Source of the DNA: Algicella marina
GTDB taxonomy: Bacteria > Pseudomonadota > Alphaproteobacteria > Rhodobacterales > Rhodobacteraceae
DNA length: 64,000 bases
Reading direction: 5' to 3'
NCBI RefSeq assembly: GCF_009931615.1
Contig: NZ_CP046620.1
Location: forward strand, 2,123,501-2,187,500
Notes under the pieces: model-generated
Database searches by the model: none
What the model was told of the DNA's origin: nothing
What the model saw: the letters and a program-made list of their open reading frames with translations, nothing else
Shown here: positions 1 to 8,788 of the stretch, piece after piece
Position numbering within the stretch: the stretch's first letter is position 1
Layout of the letters: each line of letters opens with the position of its first letter
Position numbers and translations under genes: made by a program

Positions 1-89
1 GCAATAGACGGCGACATGGGTATGGCCATGAAACTCGGGGCTATTCTTTCCTGAATATTCAGCAAGATACGGCGCCCCTGCTGAACCAA

Positions 90-995
90 TTGGCGGGTGT
101 GCCAGGCGGCGGCAAAGCTCATTGGCTGAAGACCGCTGACGGAACCCGCTTGCGCATCGCCATCTGGAACGGCGGCGCGAAGGGGACGGTGCTGCTGTTT
201 CCCGGTCGGACCGAATACATCGAAAAATATGGCCCCGTCGTTTCCCGCCTGACCGGCTGGGGACTGAATGCCGTCGTGATCGACTGGCGTGGCCAAGGGC
301 TTTCGGACCGGCCAATCAGCGGCAAGTCTATCGGTTTCGTGGAAAATTTCGCGGAGTACCAGGACGATTTGCTCACCGTTCTGGAGGCCGATCCGGTCAA
401 GGCGCTGCCTGATCCACGGTTCGTCTTCTGCCACTCGATGGGCGGGTGCATCGCGCTGCGGGCCCTGATCGACGGGTTGGATGTGAAGGCCGCCGTCTTT
501 TCCGCCCCCATGTACGGCATTCAAGTGCCACTGGAAGCGGCATCGAAGGCGTTGATCTCTCTCGGGCCATCGCTCGGCCTCGGACGGTCCTTCGCGCCAG
601 GCTCCGGCAACCACACCTATGTCTCGACCGTGGATTTCAGGGACAATGTCCTTACTAGCGATGAACCTACGTTCCGGCGGTTGCAGGATCACGCGAAGCT
701 CGCCCCTGAACTCTGCCTTGGCGGCGCGAGTTTCCGCTGGCTGCATTCGGCCTTCCGGGAAATGGCCGAATTGGAGAGCCTGCCGCCGCCCACGGTGCCG
801 AGCCTGACGTTCCTCGGTGACAAAGAGCGGATCGTTTCGCCTTCGATGATCCGGAAACTGGCGACACGTGATGCAAACAGCGAACTCGTGATCTGCCCCG
901 GTGCCGAGCACGAGATCTGGATGGAGCGGCCGGAAATCCAGGCTCCCGTCTGGGAGAAGACGCGGGCGTTCCTCGCTCCCTGGCTGGACGACTGA
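90..995 (+). CDS. Alpha/beta hydrolase, lysophospholipase (PldB-like)
   Basis: The 301-residue product has an alpha/beta hydrolase fold of the serine aminopeptidase/monoacylglycerol lipase type. It carries LLFPGRTEYIEKYG near residue 35, IDWRGQGLSDRP near 64 and the nucleophile elbow FCHSMGG with Ser at about 116, where Cys replaces the usual first Gly. The probable acid is in FLGDKERIVSP and the probable His in GAEHEIW. The family hydrolyses acyl esters, often lysophospholipids; the substrate here is unknown. No ATG lies in frame upstream, so the given start is TTG; the open frame continues to the window edge, and a CTG or ATT start near 51-57 is possible. It converges on the HisN-type gene with a 9-base gap. 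Confidence 0.8.
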   Translation: MAGVPGGGKAHWLKTADGTRLRIAIWNGGAKGTVLLFPGRTEYIEKYGPVVSRLTGWGLNAVVIDWRGQGLSDRPISGKSIGFVENFAEYQDDLLTVLEADPVKALPDPRFVFCHSMGGCIALRALIDGLDVKAAVFSAPMYGIQVPLEAASKALISLGPSLGLGRSFAPGSGNHTYVSTVDFRDNVLTSDEPTFRRLQDHAKLAPELCLGGASFRWLHSAFREMAELESLPPPTVPSLTFLGDKERIVSPSMIRKLATRDANSELVICPGAEHEIWMERPEIQAPVWEKTRAFLAPWLDD

Positions 996-1004
996 GCGGC
1001 GGGA

Positions 1005-1817
1005 TCAGACAGAATTCAGCAGTTCCAGTGCATCGGCGTAAATCCGCCGATTGGCGGCTGCAATGATCCTTCCGCCCGCCTCTGCCGGGCCGCCATCCCA
1101 GTTTGTCACGATTCCTCCGGCCCCGGTGACGACGGCCATCGGCCCCTGAATGTCATAGGGGTGAAGTCCGGCCTCGATCACAAGGTCGATCTGACCCATC
1201 GCCAGCAGAGCATAGGCGTAGCAATCAATGCCGTAGCGGGTCAGACGAACGGCTGCTGACACGGCTTCGAAGGCAGTTCGGTCCGCCGGAGTGCCGATTT
1301 CGGGAAAGGTCGAGAACAGCACCGCATCCTTCAGACATTCAACATTGCGCACACGTATGGGTTGAGGCCGCCCCCTGCCCCGCTGATATTGTGCGCCGTT
1401 CGCGTCACCCCAGAAGCGTTCCGCCGTAAATGGCTGATCGATCATGCCGAGAATTGGGGCGGCGCCATGGTTGACAGCAATCAGCGTGCCCCAACTCGGG
1501 ACGCCGGAAAGGAATGCGCGGGTGCCATCTATCGGGTCAAGAACCCAAGTGTAACCACTTGACCCTGCTACGTTTTCCCCCTCCTCGCCAAGAATGCCAT
1601 CGTCCGGCCTGCGCGCGGCGAGAACGGCACGCATCGCGAGTTCGGCAGCCTTATCGGCCTGGGTGACGGGATCAAAGTTTCCGCCGTCTGCCTTGTTCTC
1701 TACCATAAGCGACGGCGCGCGGAACTGGGGCAGCGTAATTTGGGCGGCGGCATCGGCCAAAGCAAAGGCGACGGCGAGAAGTTCCTCACCGTCGCCCATG
1801 AAATCTTCGCGTGTCAT
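1005..1817 (-). CDS. hisN: Inositol-monophosphatase-fold phosphatase, probable histidinol-phosphatase (HisN type)
   Basis: The product is a 270-residue Mg-dependent phosphatase of the inositol monophosphatase superfamily. Metal-binding motifs are visible in order: GEEGEN, DPIDGTRAFLSGVPSWG and YDIQGPMAVVTGAGG. The TRAFLSG wording is typical of HisN-type histidinol-phosphate phosphatases rather than SuhB (compare the SuhB-like gene at 31485). The predicted reaction is L-histidinol phosphate to L-histidinol, the penultimate step of histidine synthesis. The chosen ATG (MTREDF) follows AGGGAG with nine bases of spacing; another ATG four codons earlier has no room for a ribosome site. It is not next to other his genes, so the substrate is inferred from sequence type only. 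Confidence 0.8.
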   Translation of the reverse strand: MTREDFMGDGEELLAVAFALADAAAQITLPQFRAPSLMVENKADGGNFDPVTQADKAAELAMRAVLAARRPDDGILGEEGENVAGSSGYTWVLDPIDGTRAFLSGVPSWGTLIAVNHGAAPILGMIDQPFTAERFWGDANGAQYQRGRGRPQPIRVRNVECLKDAVLFSTFPEIGTPADRTAFEAVSAAVRLTRYGIDCYAYALLAMGQIDLVIEAGLHPYDIQGPMAVVTGAGGIVTNWDGGPAEAGGRIIAAANRRIYADALELLNSV

Positions 1818-1896
1818 CGTTGCCATCTCCCTTGTTTGCAAAGGAACTGGCACAGGCGCGCCGGGCCGTCAATCAGACTGGCCGAGTGCGCGATCT

Positions 1897-2274
1897 TCAG
1901 GCGACGTCGCTCAGCACCCGCGCAAGGTCGAACAATTTGCGCCGCTGTTCTTCCGGAATGGCGTAGTAGGAACGGACAAGTTCGAGGGCCTCACGGTCCG
2001 CAAGCAAATCACCGGCCTGATCCACGTTGTCACGCGCACTGTCCTGATCGTATTCGCTTGCAAGCCCTTCGAAGAAAAAGGCAATTCGCACATCCAGCAC
2101 CTGCCCAATATCCCAAAGCCGGGAGGCGCTGACACGGTTCATACCGGTCTCGTATTTCTGAATCTGCTGGAACTTGATTCCAACCGCTTCACCCAGCTGC
2201 TGTTGGGTCATTCCAAGCATCCACCTACGGTGGCGGATCCTCTTGCCCACATGCACATCAACAGGATGTTTCAT
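1897..2274 (-). CDS. XRE-family helix-turn-helix transcriptional regulator
   Basis: The 125-residue protein has an N-terminal Cro/C1 helix-turn-helix at about residues 9-65 (KRIRHRRWMLGMTQQQLGEA, then FQQIQKYETG) and a short C-terminal helical part. This is a common alphaproteobacterial stand-alone regulator class whose targets I do not know. The start at MKHPVDVH is supported by AAGGAG nine bases upstream; an earlier start would add eight residues with no ribosome site. The gene lies 216 bases downstream of typA on the same strand. That gap is clearly AT-richer than its surroundings (about 2300-2460) and probably holds its promoter. Confidence 0.85.
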   Translation of the reverse strand: MKHPVDVHVGKRIRHRRWMLGMTQQQLGEAVGIKFQQIQKYETGMNRVSASRLWDIGQVLDVRIAFFFEGLASEYDQDSARDNVDQAGDLLADREALELVRSYYAIPEEQRRKLFDLARVLSDVA

Positions 2275-2490
2275 TACCCATATCTCCTTCAGGCACACAC
2301 CATTTACAAACCATCACCTACCCTTCAACCGGATACGGCGATGGAACTCTCATTTACTATAGCCCGGACGCAACATCCAAAAGACCACACAACTAGCATA
2401 ATACGTTTGGAAGAATTTTAATACAACTTTGAGGCAAGTCGGTTAAACTTTGCGCATTAGAGAACCATTTGATCAGATTGGCGGGCCGTT

Positions 2491-4311
2491 TCAGCTCGCC
2501 AGTTGCTTTGCAACCCGTTTGCGCTCATGCGGATCCAGGTGGCGTTTGCGAAGGCGGATGTGGTTCGGCGTCACCTCCACCAGTTCATCCGTATCGATAT
2601 AGGCGATGGCTTCCTCGAGACTCAGCTTGCGCGGCGGGGTCAGTCGAACAGCCTCATCGGTGCCGGAAGCGCGAACGTTGGTAAGCTTCTTGCCCTTGAG
2701 TGGATTGACCTCAAGATCGTTTTCCCGGGAATGTTCGCCGAGGATCATGCCCTGATAGACCTGCTCGCCCGTGGTCACGAAGAAGTGGCCCCGATCCTCC
2801 AGGTTGAAGATCGCATACGCGACAGCATTGCCATTCTCCATCGAGATCAACACCCCGGCCCGACGGCCAGGAATGTTGCCCTTGAACGGTGCCCATTCGT
2901 GGAAGACGCGGTTGAGCACACCGGTGCCCCGCGTATCCGTCAGGAACTCGCCGTGGTAGCCGATCAGTCCGCGCGACGGGACGTGCGCGACGATACGGGT
3001 CTTGCCGCCGGCGCCAGTGCGCATTTCTGCGAGATCGCCCTTGCGGGTCGCCAGTTTTTCGACAACGACACCGGAGTATTCCTCATCGACGTCGATCGTT
3101 ACCTCCTCGATCGGCTCGTGCTGGACACCGTCGATTTCGCGGAAAATCACCTGCGGGCGGGAAACGGAAAGTTCGAACCCTTCGCGCCGCATATTCTCGA
3201 TCAGCACACCCATCTGAAGTTCGCCGCGACCGGCGACTTCAAACGCCTCGCCGCCCGGCGTTTCACTGACCTTGATAGCCACGTTCGATTCAGCTTCCTT
3301 CAGAAGCCGGTCCCGGATGACACGTGACTGCACCTTGCTGCCGTCACGGCCGGCCAGCGGGCTGGTGTTGATGCCAAAGGTAACGGTGATCGTGGGCGGG
3401 TCGATGGGCTGCGCCGGAATCGCCTCGCTGACGGCCGTGTCGCAGAGCGTATCGGCCACGGTAGCCTTGGCCATGCCGGCAATGGAAACGATGTCACCGG
3501 CTTCGGCGACGTCAATGGGCTGCTGCGAAAGACCACGAAAAGCGAGAATCTTGGTCGCGCGGAAACGCTCGATTTCCTTGCCGTCGCGGGACAGGGCCTT
3601 GATCGACTGGCCGGTTTTCAGGGTGCCACTCTCAACCCGGCCCGTGAGAATGCGGCCAAGGAATGCGTCACCGCCGAGTGTCGTCGCCAGCATCGAAAAA
3701 GGTTCGTCTTTCGCCGTGACCTGCCGGGGTTCGGGCACATGACGGATAACAAGGTCGAACAGCGCATCGAGGTTCTTGCGTGGGCCGTCCAGTTCCTCGT
3801 CCGCCCAGCCGCTGCGGCCGGACGCGTACAGAACGGGGAAATCCAGCTGATGCTCATCCGCGTCCAGACCGGCGAACAGGTCGAAGACTTCGTCCAGCGC
3901 CCGGTCCGGCTCCGCATCGTGCTTGTCCACCTTGTTCAGCACGACGATCGGACGCAGGCCGAGAGCCAGCGCTTTCGAGGTGACGAACTTGGTCTGTGGC
4001 ATCGGGCCTTCGGCAGCATCGACCAGAAGCACGACACCGTCCACCATAGAAAGGATACGTTCCACCTCTCCGCCGAAATCGGCGTGGCCCGGCGTGTCGA
4101 CGATGTTGATCCGCGTGCCGCGCCACTCCACTGACGTGGCCTTGGCAAGAATGGTGATCCCGCGTTCCCGCTCCAGATCGTTCGAATCCATGGCCCGTTC
4201 GACGGTGGCCTGGTTTTCCCGGTAGATGCCGGACTGCTTCAGCAGTTCGTCGACAAGGGTTGTCTTGCCGTGGTCGACGTGTGCGATGATCGCGATGTTC
4301 CGCAGTTGCAT
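2491..4311 (-). CDS. typA: Ribosome-associated GTPase TypA/BipA
   Basis: The 606-residue translational GTPase belongs to the EF-G/LepA class. G motifs are AHVDHGKTT (P loop, about residue 11), RERGITI (switch I), [12 protein letters not shown] and NKVDK. The C-terminal half has the BipA arrangement, including [18 protein letters not shown]. TypA binds ribosomes in a GTP-dependent way and supports 50S assembly and growth under cold or other stress. The start at [15 protein letters not shown] is preceded by AAAGGA; longer upstream readings add residues with no family similarity. Length matches the family (about 600-610). Confidence 0.97.
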   Translation of the reverse strand: MQLRNIAIIAHVDHGKTTLVDELLKQSGIYRENQATVERAMDSNDLERERGITILAKATSVEWRGTRINIVDTPGHADFGGEVERILSMVDGVVLLVDAAEGPMPQTKFVTSKALALGLRPIVVLNKVDKHDAEPDRALDEVFDLFAGLDADEHQLDFPVLYASGRSGWADEELDGPRKNLDALFDLVIRHVPEPRQVTAKDEPFSMLATTLGGDAFLGRILTGRVESGTLKTGQSIKALSRDGKEIERFRATKILAFRGLSQQPIDVAEAGDIVSIAGMAKATVADTLCDTAVSEAIPAQPIDPPTITVTFGINTSPLAGRDGSKVQSRVIRDRLLKEAESNVAIKVSETPGGEAFEVAGRGELQMGVLIENMRREGFELSVSRPQVIFREIDGVQHEPIEEVTIDVDEEYSGVVVEKLATRKGDLAEMRTGAGGKTRIVAHVPSRGLIGYHGEFLTDTRGTGVLNRVFHEWAPFKGNIPGRRAGVLISMENGNAVAYAIFNLEDRGHFFVTTGEQVYQGMILGEHSRENDLEVNPLKGKKLTNVRASGTDEAVRLTPPRKLSLEEAIAYIDTDELVEVTPNHIRLRKRHLDPHERKRVAKQLAS

Positions 4312-4339
4312 GGGGGGCGTTCCTTTGCCACAAACATTA

Positions 4340-4365
4340 AGGGCCCCGACCGTTGTCGGGACCCT
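4340..4365 (-). terminator. Hairpin between the SRPBCC gene and typA
   Basis: Two 11-base arms (4340-4350 and 4355-4365) pair with one mismatch around a CGTT loop. Read on the minus strand, the hairpin follows the SRPBCC gene and is followed by a weakly T-rich stretch, so it fits an intrinsic terminator for that gene. It could also act in the typA leader, since it ends about 30 bases before the typA start. Confidence 0.5.
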
Positions 4366-4410
4366 GTTCGCGCCTGCAATAAGCGGGATTGACGCAAAAG
4401 GCAACCGGCC

Positions 4411-4944
4411 TCAGGAGCCTTCAACCCTTGATTTCAGGGATTGCAGGCCCTTTTCGTAATCCGCGCCGACCCAGCCTTCCATCATCAGCCCCATGTAGCG
4501 CCAGACAGGATTGAGGCCGAGATCGGTGGAGAAAGTCCACTCCACCTCGGTGCCCGTGTCGACCGGGCGAAGAAGCCAGGCGGCATCTGCGGTGCCCATC
4601 GGTCCGAAATCGAGGGCGGTCTCGACGCGTTCGTCCGGGACCGCTGCAATGATTTCCTGCGATCCGGTGCCAACGTCGTCCTGATCGCTGACCCATTCCA
4701 TCCGGTTGCCAACCCCCTGATCCGGGCCGGAAAATTTGACGACCATATCGGGGTCACGCTCCGTCCAGGGGGACCATTCGTGGAACGCTTGAAGGCTGTC
4801 GAGATACGGATAAATCTCTGCTGGCGATGCGGCGATGGTGATCGAGCGGCTGGCTGACACAACGCGGGGCAATGCGTAGGCGAACAAGATGAGGCCTGCG
4901 GCGATGACGGACACAGCAAGGATGACGCGCTTGATTCTCCGCAT
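4411..4944 (-). CDS. SRPBCC-domain protein with N-terminal membrane anchor
   Basis: The 177-residue protein starts with a basic residue cluster and one hydrophobic segment (about residues 7-25), followed by a START/polyketide-cyclase-like domain. Recognisable points are SITIAASPAEIYPYLDSL at the start of the fold, the FHEWSPWTERDPDM loop, and a C-terminal helix with MMEGWVGADYEKGL. The domain binds small hydrophobic ligands; the ligand here is unknown. The start at MRRIKR gives the anchor directly; an ATG ten codons upstream is possible. A hairpin at 4340-4365 probably ends its transcript before typA. Confidence 0.75.
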   Translation of the reverse strand: MRRIKRVILAVSVIAAGLILFAYALPRVVSASRSITIAASPAEIYPYLDSLQAFHEWSPWTERDPDMVVKFSGPDQGVGNRMEWVSDQDDVGTGSQEIIAAVPDERVETALDFGPMGTADAAWLLRPVDTGTEVEWTFSTDLGLNPVWRYMGLMMEGWVGADYEKGLQSLKSRVEGS

Positions 4945-5076
4945 TGCCGACACCCCCGCAAAGACCACCTGCAAATAGTGACATGAGCGTCGCTTTGACG
5001 CAATCTCCGACCCTGTGTCGTGCTTTCAGCCGGGGCGAGGCGGCTCTAGCCTGAGAACGGAAAAAGGAGCGGAACT

Positions 5077-6042
5077 ATGCGGGCAATGCGCATTCACAAG
5101 CTGGGCGCCCCATTGCAACTGGATGAGGTGCCACCGCCGCGGCCGAAAGCGGGCGAGGTTCTGGTCGAGATCGCGGCATGCGGTATCAATTTCGGCGACA
5201 CGCTGATCCAGAAGGGCACTTACCAGGAAAAGTTTGAGCTGCCCTTCACTCCGGGCATGGAAATCTGCGGCGTGGTCCGGGAGTTGGGCGCTGGGGTCGA
5301 GGGGCTGGGTATTGGCCAGCGCGTTGCTGCCTATGGCGGTGTCGGCGGACTGGCCGAATTTGCGGTTCTGAAGGCCGCGACCTGCGTGACAGTGCCTGAT
5401 GCGATGTCGGACGCGGAGGCGGCGGCCTTCCTTGTGGCATATGGCACCAGCGATGTTGCCCTGCACGACAAGGCGCAACTTAAATCCGGCGAGCGGTTGC
5501 TGGTTCTGGGGGCAGCCGGTGGTGTGGGACTGACAGCCGTGGAACTGGGAAAACTCATGGGTGCGGAGGTGATCGCCTGCGCCCGTGGCGCGGGCAAGCT
5601 GGAGGTTGCCGCGGGAGCCGGAGCGGACCACCTGATCGACAGTGAAACGGATGACATTCGCGGGATGGTCAAGGAACTGGGCGGCGCGGACGTCGTCTAT
5701 GACCCGGTCGGCGGCGAACAGTTTACCGCCGCGCTGCGCGCCTGCAGGCCCGAAGGCCGCTATCTGCCGATCGGGTTTGCCAGCGGCACGGTCCCGCAGA
5801 TCCCGGCCAACATCATTCTCGTCAAGAACATCACTGTCATCGGCTTTTATTGGGGCGGTTATGCGAAACTGCGCCCCAGCGTTCTGACGCGCAGTTTCCG
5901 CCGACTATTCGACTATTACGAACAGGGGCGATTGAAGCCGCATGTGAGCCATGTTCTTCCATTGGCGCAGGCCAATGAAGCTCTCACCCTGATCTCGACG
6001 CGCAAGGCCACCGGTAAAGTCATAGTCGATGTGCAGGCGTAG
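5077..6042 (+). CDS. NADPH:quinone oxidoreductase family protein (zinc-free MDR)
   Basis: The 321-residue protein is a medium-chain dehydrogenase/reductase. The GroES-like domain comes first (ACGINFGDTLIQKGTYQ, PGMEICGVV), then a Rossmann fold with LGAAGGVGLTAVELGK near residue 147. The structural-zinc cysteines and catalytic zinc ligands of alcohol dehydrogenases are absent, as expected for quinone/enone reductases. Such enzymes use NADPH to reduce quinones or activated double bonds; the physiological substrate cannot be read from the sequence. AAAAAGGAG sits shortly before the ATG. Confidence 0.88.
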   Translation: MRAMRIHKLGAPLQLDEVPPPRPKAGEVLVEIAACGINFGDTLIQKGTYQEKFELPFTPGMEICGVVRELGAGVEGLGIGQRVAAYGGVGGLAEFAVLKAATCVTVPDAMSDAEAAAFLVAYGTSDVALHDKAQLKSGERLLVLGAAGGVGLTAVELGKLMGAEVIACARGAGKLEVAAGAGADHLIDSETDDIRGMVKELGGADVVYDPVGGEQFTAALRACRPEGRYLPIGFASGTVPQIPANIILVKNITVIGFYWGGYAKLRPSVLTRSFRRLFDYYEQGRLKPHVSHVLPLAQANEALTLISTRKATGKVIVDVQA

Positions 6043-6054
6043 GGTGTGGACCGG

Positions 6055-6927
6055 TCAGCCTGTGGCCTTCAGCAGATGCGGGTGATAGGCATCACGGACG
6101 AAACTGGCCAGCGCGGTCACCAGCGGCATGTCCGATCTGCCAGCATGATACATGTTGATCTTGAATTCCGGCAGTTGCGGCAGGGTGCCTCCGTGGTCAA
6201 TCTGCTGCAGGTGTGGCGCAGCGTTGCCGGCGATGTTCGCATGGACGGCGAGGTCGGCCGAGACGGTGGCATCTATCGTGCGTGAACTGTCGCTTTCCAC
6301 GACCATGTCCCATTCTATGCCCATCTCGTCGAGGGCCTGCTGAACCGCGAGGCGGAAAATGCATACCCGTTCGAACGCGAGTTTCAGGGGCCGGTGGCGC
6401 CAGGCTGATCCGCCCGGGGCACCGACCCAGAGCAAGGGTTGCGTGAGCAGCGTTTCGCCTTCCGGCTCGCAGTCGACCTCCGTTGTCAGGATCACGTCAA
6501 GCTCGCCACGGGCATATTGCGCCTTGAGGCCCTTCGTGAAGGATGAAACCAGTTCGACCCGCACTCTGGGATATTCCGCCGCAAAGCGTTGCAGAACCTT
6601 CGGAACGTAGGGGTAGATGATGTCGTGCGGTACGCCGAACCGTATTTCACCCTCGTAGGCATCGCCGGCCATCCGGGCCCAGACCTCGTCGTTCAGGGCC
6701 AGCATCCGCCGCCCGTAGGAGAGTAGCTGCTCTCCTTGTGCCGTCAGGTTGACCCCGCGCTGCGTTCGATCCAGCAACGGCTGGCCGAGGCTCTCCTCCA
6801 GCCGCTTGAGCTGCATGGAAACTGCGGACTGGGTCAGGTTGAGCTGTCCCGCAGCACGGGTCACGCCGCCCATCTCGGCCACGGTGACGAAGGCACGCAG
6901 GGCTGTCAGATCCAGATTCCTCGGCAT
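6055..6927 (-). CDS. LysR-family transcriptional regulator
   Basis: The 290-residue protein has an N-terminal winged HTH at about residues 5-65 (LTALRAFVTVAEMGGVTRAA, then LNLTQSAVSMQLKRLEESLG) and a periplasmic-binding-protein-like effector domain from about residue 90. The effector is unknown. The start at MPRNLDLTALRAF is preceded by AAGGA eight bases upstream, and that ribosome site lies inside an ATCAA-N5-TTGAT palindrome. The gene diverges from a DUF1127 gene and converges on the quinone oxidoreductase. A second copy of the palindrome in the shared intergenic region suggests self-repression and control of the DUF1127 gene. Confidence 0.9.
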   Translation of the reverse strand: MPRNLDLTALRAFVTVAEMGGVTRAAGQLNLTQSAVSMQLKRLEESLGQPLLDRTQRGVNLTAQGEQLLSYGRRMLALNDEVWARMAGDAYEGEIRFGVPHDIIYPYVPKVLQRFAAEYPRVRVELVSSFTKGLKAQYARGELDVILTTEVDCEPEGETLLTQPLLWVGAPGGSAWRHRPLKLAFERVCIFRLAVQQALDEMGIEWDMVVESDSSRTIDATVSADLAVHANIAGNAAPHLQQIDHGGTLPQLPEFKINMYHAGRSDMPLVTALASFVRDAYHPHLLKATG

Positions 6928-6942
6928 ATCAAATTCCTTGAT
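6928..6942. promoter_or_regulatory. Operator-like palindrome over the lysR ribosome site
   Basis: ATCAA-N5-TTGAT lies directly before the LysR start codon and contains its AAGGA ribosome site. The same 5-5-5 palindrome recurs at 6995-7009. Its T-N11-A spacing fits LysR-type binding sites. Binding by the neighbouring regulator is inferred. Confidence 0.5.
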
Positions 6943-6994
6943 GGTGAACAGTCTTATCATTCATTTGTCTTATGTACCAAGCTGGGCAATATAC

Positions 6995-7009
6995 ATCAAG
7001 AACCTTGAT
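6995..7009. promoter_or_regulatory. Second operator-like palindrome, lysR / DUF1127 intergenic region
   Basis: This is a second ATCAA-N5-TTGAT copy, extended here to a perfect 7-3-7 palindrome (CATCAAG-AAC-CTTGATG, 6994-7010). It lies 67 bases centre to centre from the first copy and about 60 bases upstream of the DUF1127 start, where a LysR regulator would commonly activate. Confidence 0.5.
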
Positions 7010-7068
7010 GGTAGCAAAACATCCATCACGTTTCATGAAAGAAACCGAACCGACAAAGGACAGTCGTC

Positions 7069-7296
7069 ATGGCTCAGACATCAACACTCAACGGTCGCAT
7101 CTACCGGGCCGGATCACAATCACTGCTACAGCGGATGGCCGCAGCGCTGCTGGCTGCGGACGCCCGGTATAAAGCTCGGATCGCGCTGCAGGAAATGTCC
7201 GCTCGGGAACTTGAGGATATCGGCCTTACGGACAAGGCCACCGGTGTTCACAGAGAAATTGCGCGCTGGAATGCGCCTTCCATGATGCTCCGCTAA
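7069..7296 (+). CDS. DUF1127 domain small protein
   Basis: This 75-residue protein carries the arginine-rich DUF1127 (YjiS-like) motif in its C-terminal part, MSARELEDIGLTDKATG at about residues 43-59. One studied Rhodobacter sphaeroides member (CcaF1) binds RNA and affects sRNA maturation and RNA turnover; whether this one does so is unknown. AAAGGA precedes the ATG. It diverges from the LysR gene and shares its intergenic region, so it is the likely regulated partner. Confidence 0.85.
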   Translation: MAQTSTLNGRIYRAGSQSLLQRMAAALLAADARYKARIALQEMSARELEDIGLTDKATGVHREIARWNAPSMMLR

Positions 7297-7312
7297 TGAC
7301 CGCGTCGGGGAC

Positions 7313-7367
7313 GTCCGGCGCCGATTCCGCGAACTTCAAGTGGAAGTTCGTCGATCTGGCGCCGGAC
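7313..7367. terminator. Long two-part hairpin between convergent genes
   Basis: An outer 10-bp perfect stem (GTCCGGCGCC at 7313-7322 with 7358-7367) and an inner 8-bp perfect stem (CGAACTTC at 7330-7337 with 7343-7350) enclose a 5-base loop. The 7-base sides between them pair only in part. It lies between the convergent ends of the DUF1127 and esterase genes and has no T-run, so it may be a Rho-independent-like or RNA-stabilising structure working in both directions. Confidence 0.45.
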
Positions 7368-7380
7368 TTGAGGCGATCGG

Positions 7381-8088
7381 TCAGTCCGCCGCGAGGTCTA
7401 TGAGGTCCAGGACGGCGGGACCCATCGCCTCCACGATCTTTCCGACACCTTCAGCGTTCGGATGGATGCCGTCGCCCTGCATCCATTGTCTTGCATCGCT
7501 GAGATTTTCACCGCCCAGAGCCGCAAAGAAATTCGGATAGAGCAGAGCGCCATACTGCTCCGCCAGTTCTGGAAACACGGCGTCGAACGACTTTTTGTAA
7601 TAGGCGCCGAAATTGCCGGCTGACGGAACGGTCGTGATCAGGACTGGCAAGCCCTTTTCGTCTATTGTCGTCAGAATTCCGTCGATGTTGGCGCGCGTAT
7701 CGGCCGGGTCGACCCCACGAAGCATATCGTTTGCCCCGAGGTTGACGATGACAGCCTCCACTTCAGGTGTGAGGCTCCAGGCGGTGCGGGCCAGGCCGCC
7801 GGCCGAGGTGTCACCGGAAACGCCGCCATTTATGATCCGAACTTCTGCGCCCTCGTTGCGCAGCCATGCCTGCATCTGCGGCACAAATCCCTCCTCTTCC
7901 GGCAGACCGAAGCCCTGTGTCAGGCTGTCGCCGAGCGCGAGGATGACGGTTTCCTCTGCCATTGCGGGAAAAACCGCTAGAATTGAAACGGCAATTGCGG
8001 CCAGCCATCGGTTGCACTTGTTGCGCAGCGCACCATATGCGCCTGTGTAGCCGGAAGAATTTGACCGTGTCGGAGATTGTCGTTTCAT
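7381..8088 (-). CDS. GDSL-family arylesterase / thioesterase I-like, exported
   Basis: The 235-residue protein is an SGNH hydrolase. ALGDSLTQGFG holds the catalytic Ser at about residue 55, GGVSGDTSAGG and NLGANDMLRG supply oxyanion residues, and DGIHPNAEG holds the Asp and His. Before the domain is a hydrophobic segment ending in FPAMA, a probable signal peptide with an unusually long N-region of about 24 residues. The family (TesA/TAP) hydrolyses esters and thioesters in the periplasm. It sits next to a YbbA/YbbP-type ABC pair, as in many proteobacteria. Its ATG shares two bases with the divergent ABC gene's ATG; GGGAG lies about 5 bases upstream, inside that gene. Confidence 0.85.
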   Translation of the reverse strand: MKRQSPTRSNSSGYTGAYGALRNKCNRWLAAIAVSILAVFPAMAEETVILALGDSLTQGFGLPEEEGFVPQMQAWLRNEGAEVRIINGGVSGDTSAGGLARTAWSLTPEVEAVIVNLGANDMLRGVDPADTRANIDGILTTIDEKGLPVLITTVPSAGNFGAYYKKSFDAVFPELAEQYGALLYPNFFAALGGENLSDARQWMQGDGIHPNAEGVGKIVEAMGPAVLDLIDLAAD

Positions 8089-8788
8089 GGAAGCTCCCGT
8101 TATCGCGCTGGATGATGTCACTCTATCTCTGGATGGGAATGCCGGACGAGTGGAAATCCTGAAAGGCATCTCCCTCAGCGTCCCCAAGGGTGAGACACTG
8201 GGCCTCGTCGGGCCGTCTGGCTCCGGCAAATCCTCGCTGCTGATGGTCATGGGTGGGCTGGAAATGGCGACATCCGGTTCTGTAAGTGTTCTCGGACGCA
8301 ACATCACCCATCTGGGCGAGGACGATCTTGCCCGCTTTCGCAGGGATAATATGGGGGTGGTGTTCCAGTCTTTCCACCTGATCCCGACGATGACGGCCCT
8401 GGAGAACGTGGCCACGCCACTGGAACTGGCCGGCAGACGCGATGCCTTCGAGCGGGCGGAGGCAGAACTGGCCTCCGTCGGGCTGGGAGACCGGGTGCAC
8501 CATTATCCGGCACAGATGTCGGGAGGTGAGCAGCAACGTGTCGCGCTCGCCCGCGCATCGGCACCGCGCCCGGCCGTTCTGTTGGCGGACGAGCCGACCG
8601 GCAACCTCGACGGTGCGACCGGCGAGGCAATCATGAAGCTGCTGTTCGACCTGCGGGACCGGCACGGCTCCACACTTGTACTTGTCACCCATTCGCACGA
8701 ATTGTCCAAACGGTGTGACAGGATCATCCGGCTGCGGGACGGCAGCCTGGACGGTGACGCGGATGAAAAGGTCGAGGCGGCCGAATGA
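8087..8788 (+). CDS. ABC transporter ATP-binding protein (YbbA/LolD type)
   Basis: The 233-residue ATPase has Walker A GPSGSGKSS (about 43-51), signature MSGGEQQRVALARA, Walker B VLLADEPTGNLD and a switch His in LVTHSHELSKRCD. It belongs to the MacB/LolD/YbbA class that drives FtsX-like permeases. The downstream permease overlaps its stop by ATGA, so the two are co-translated. CGGAG at 8071-8075 is the likely ribosome site and lies within the divergent esterase gene. Confidence 0.92.
   Translation: MEAPVIALDDVTLSLDGNAGRVEILKGISLSVPKGETLGLVGPSGSGKSSLLMVMGGLEMATSGSVSVLGRNITHLGEDDLARFRRDNMGVVFQSFHLIPTMTALENVATPLELAGRRDAFERAEAELASVGLGDRVHHYPAQMSGGEQQRVALARASAPRPAVLLADEPTGNLDGATGEAIMKLLFDLRDRHGSTLVLVTHSHELSKRCDRIIRLRDGSLDGDADEKVEAAE

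Noticed and set aside
1897-2274. XRE regulator as the antitoxin of a toxin-antitoxin pair
   Set aside because: The neighbours are hisN-type phosphatase and typA; no small toxin-like gene is next to it.
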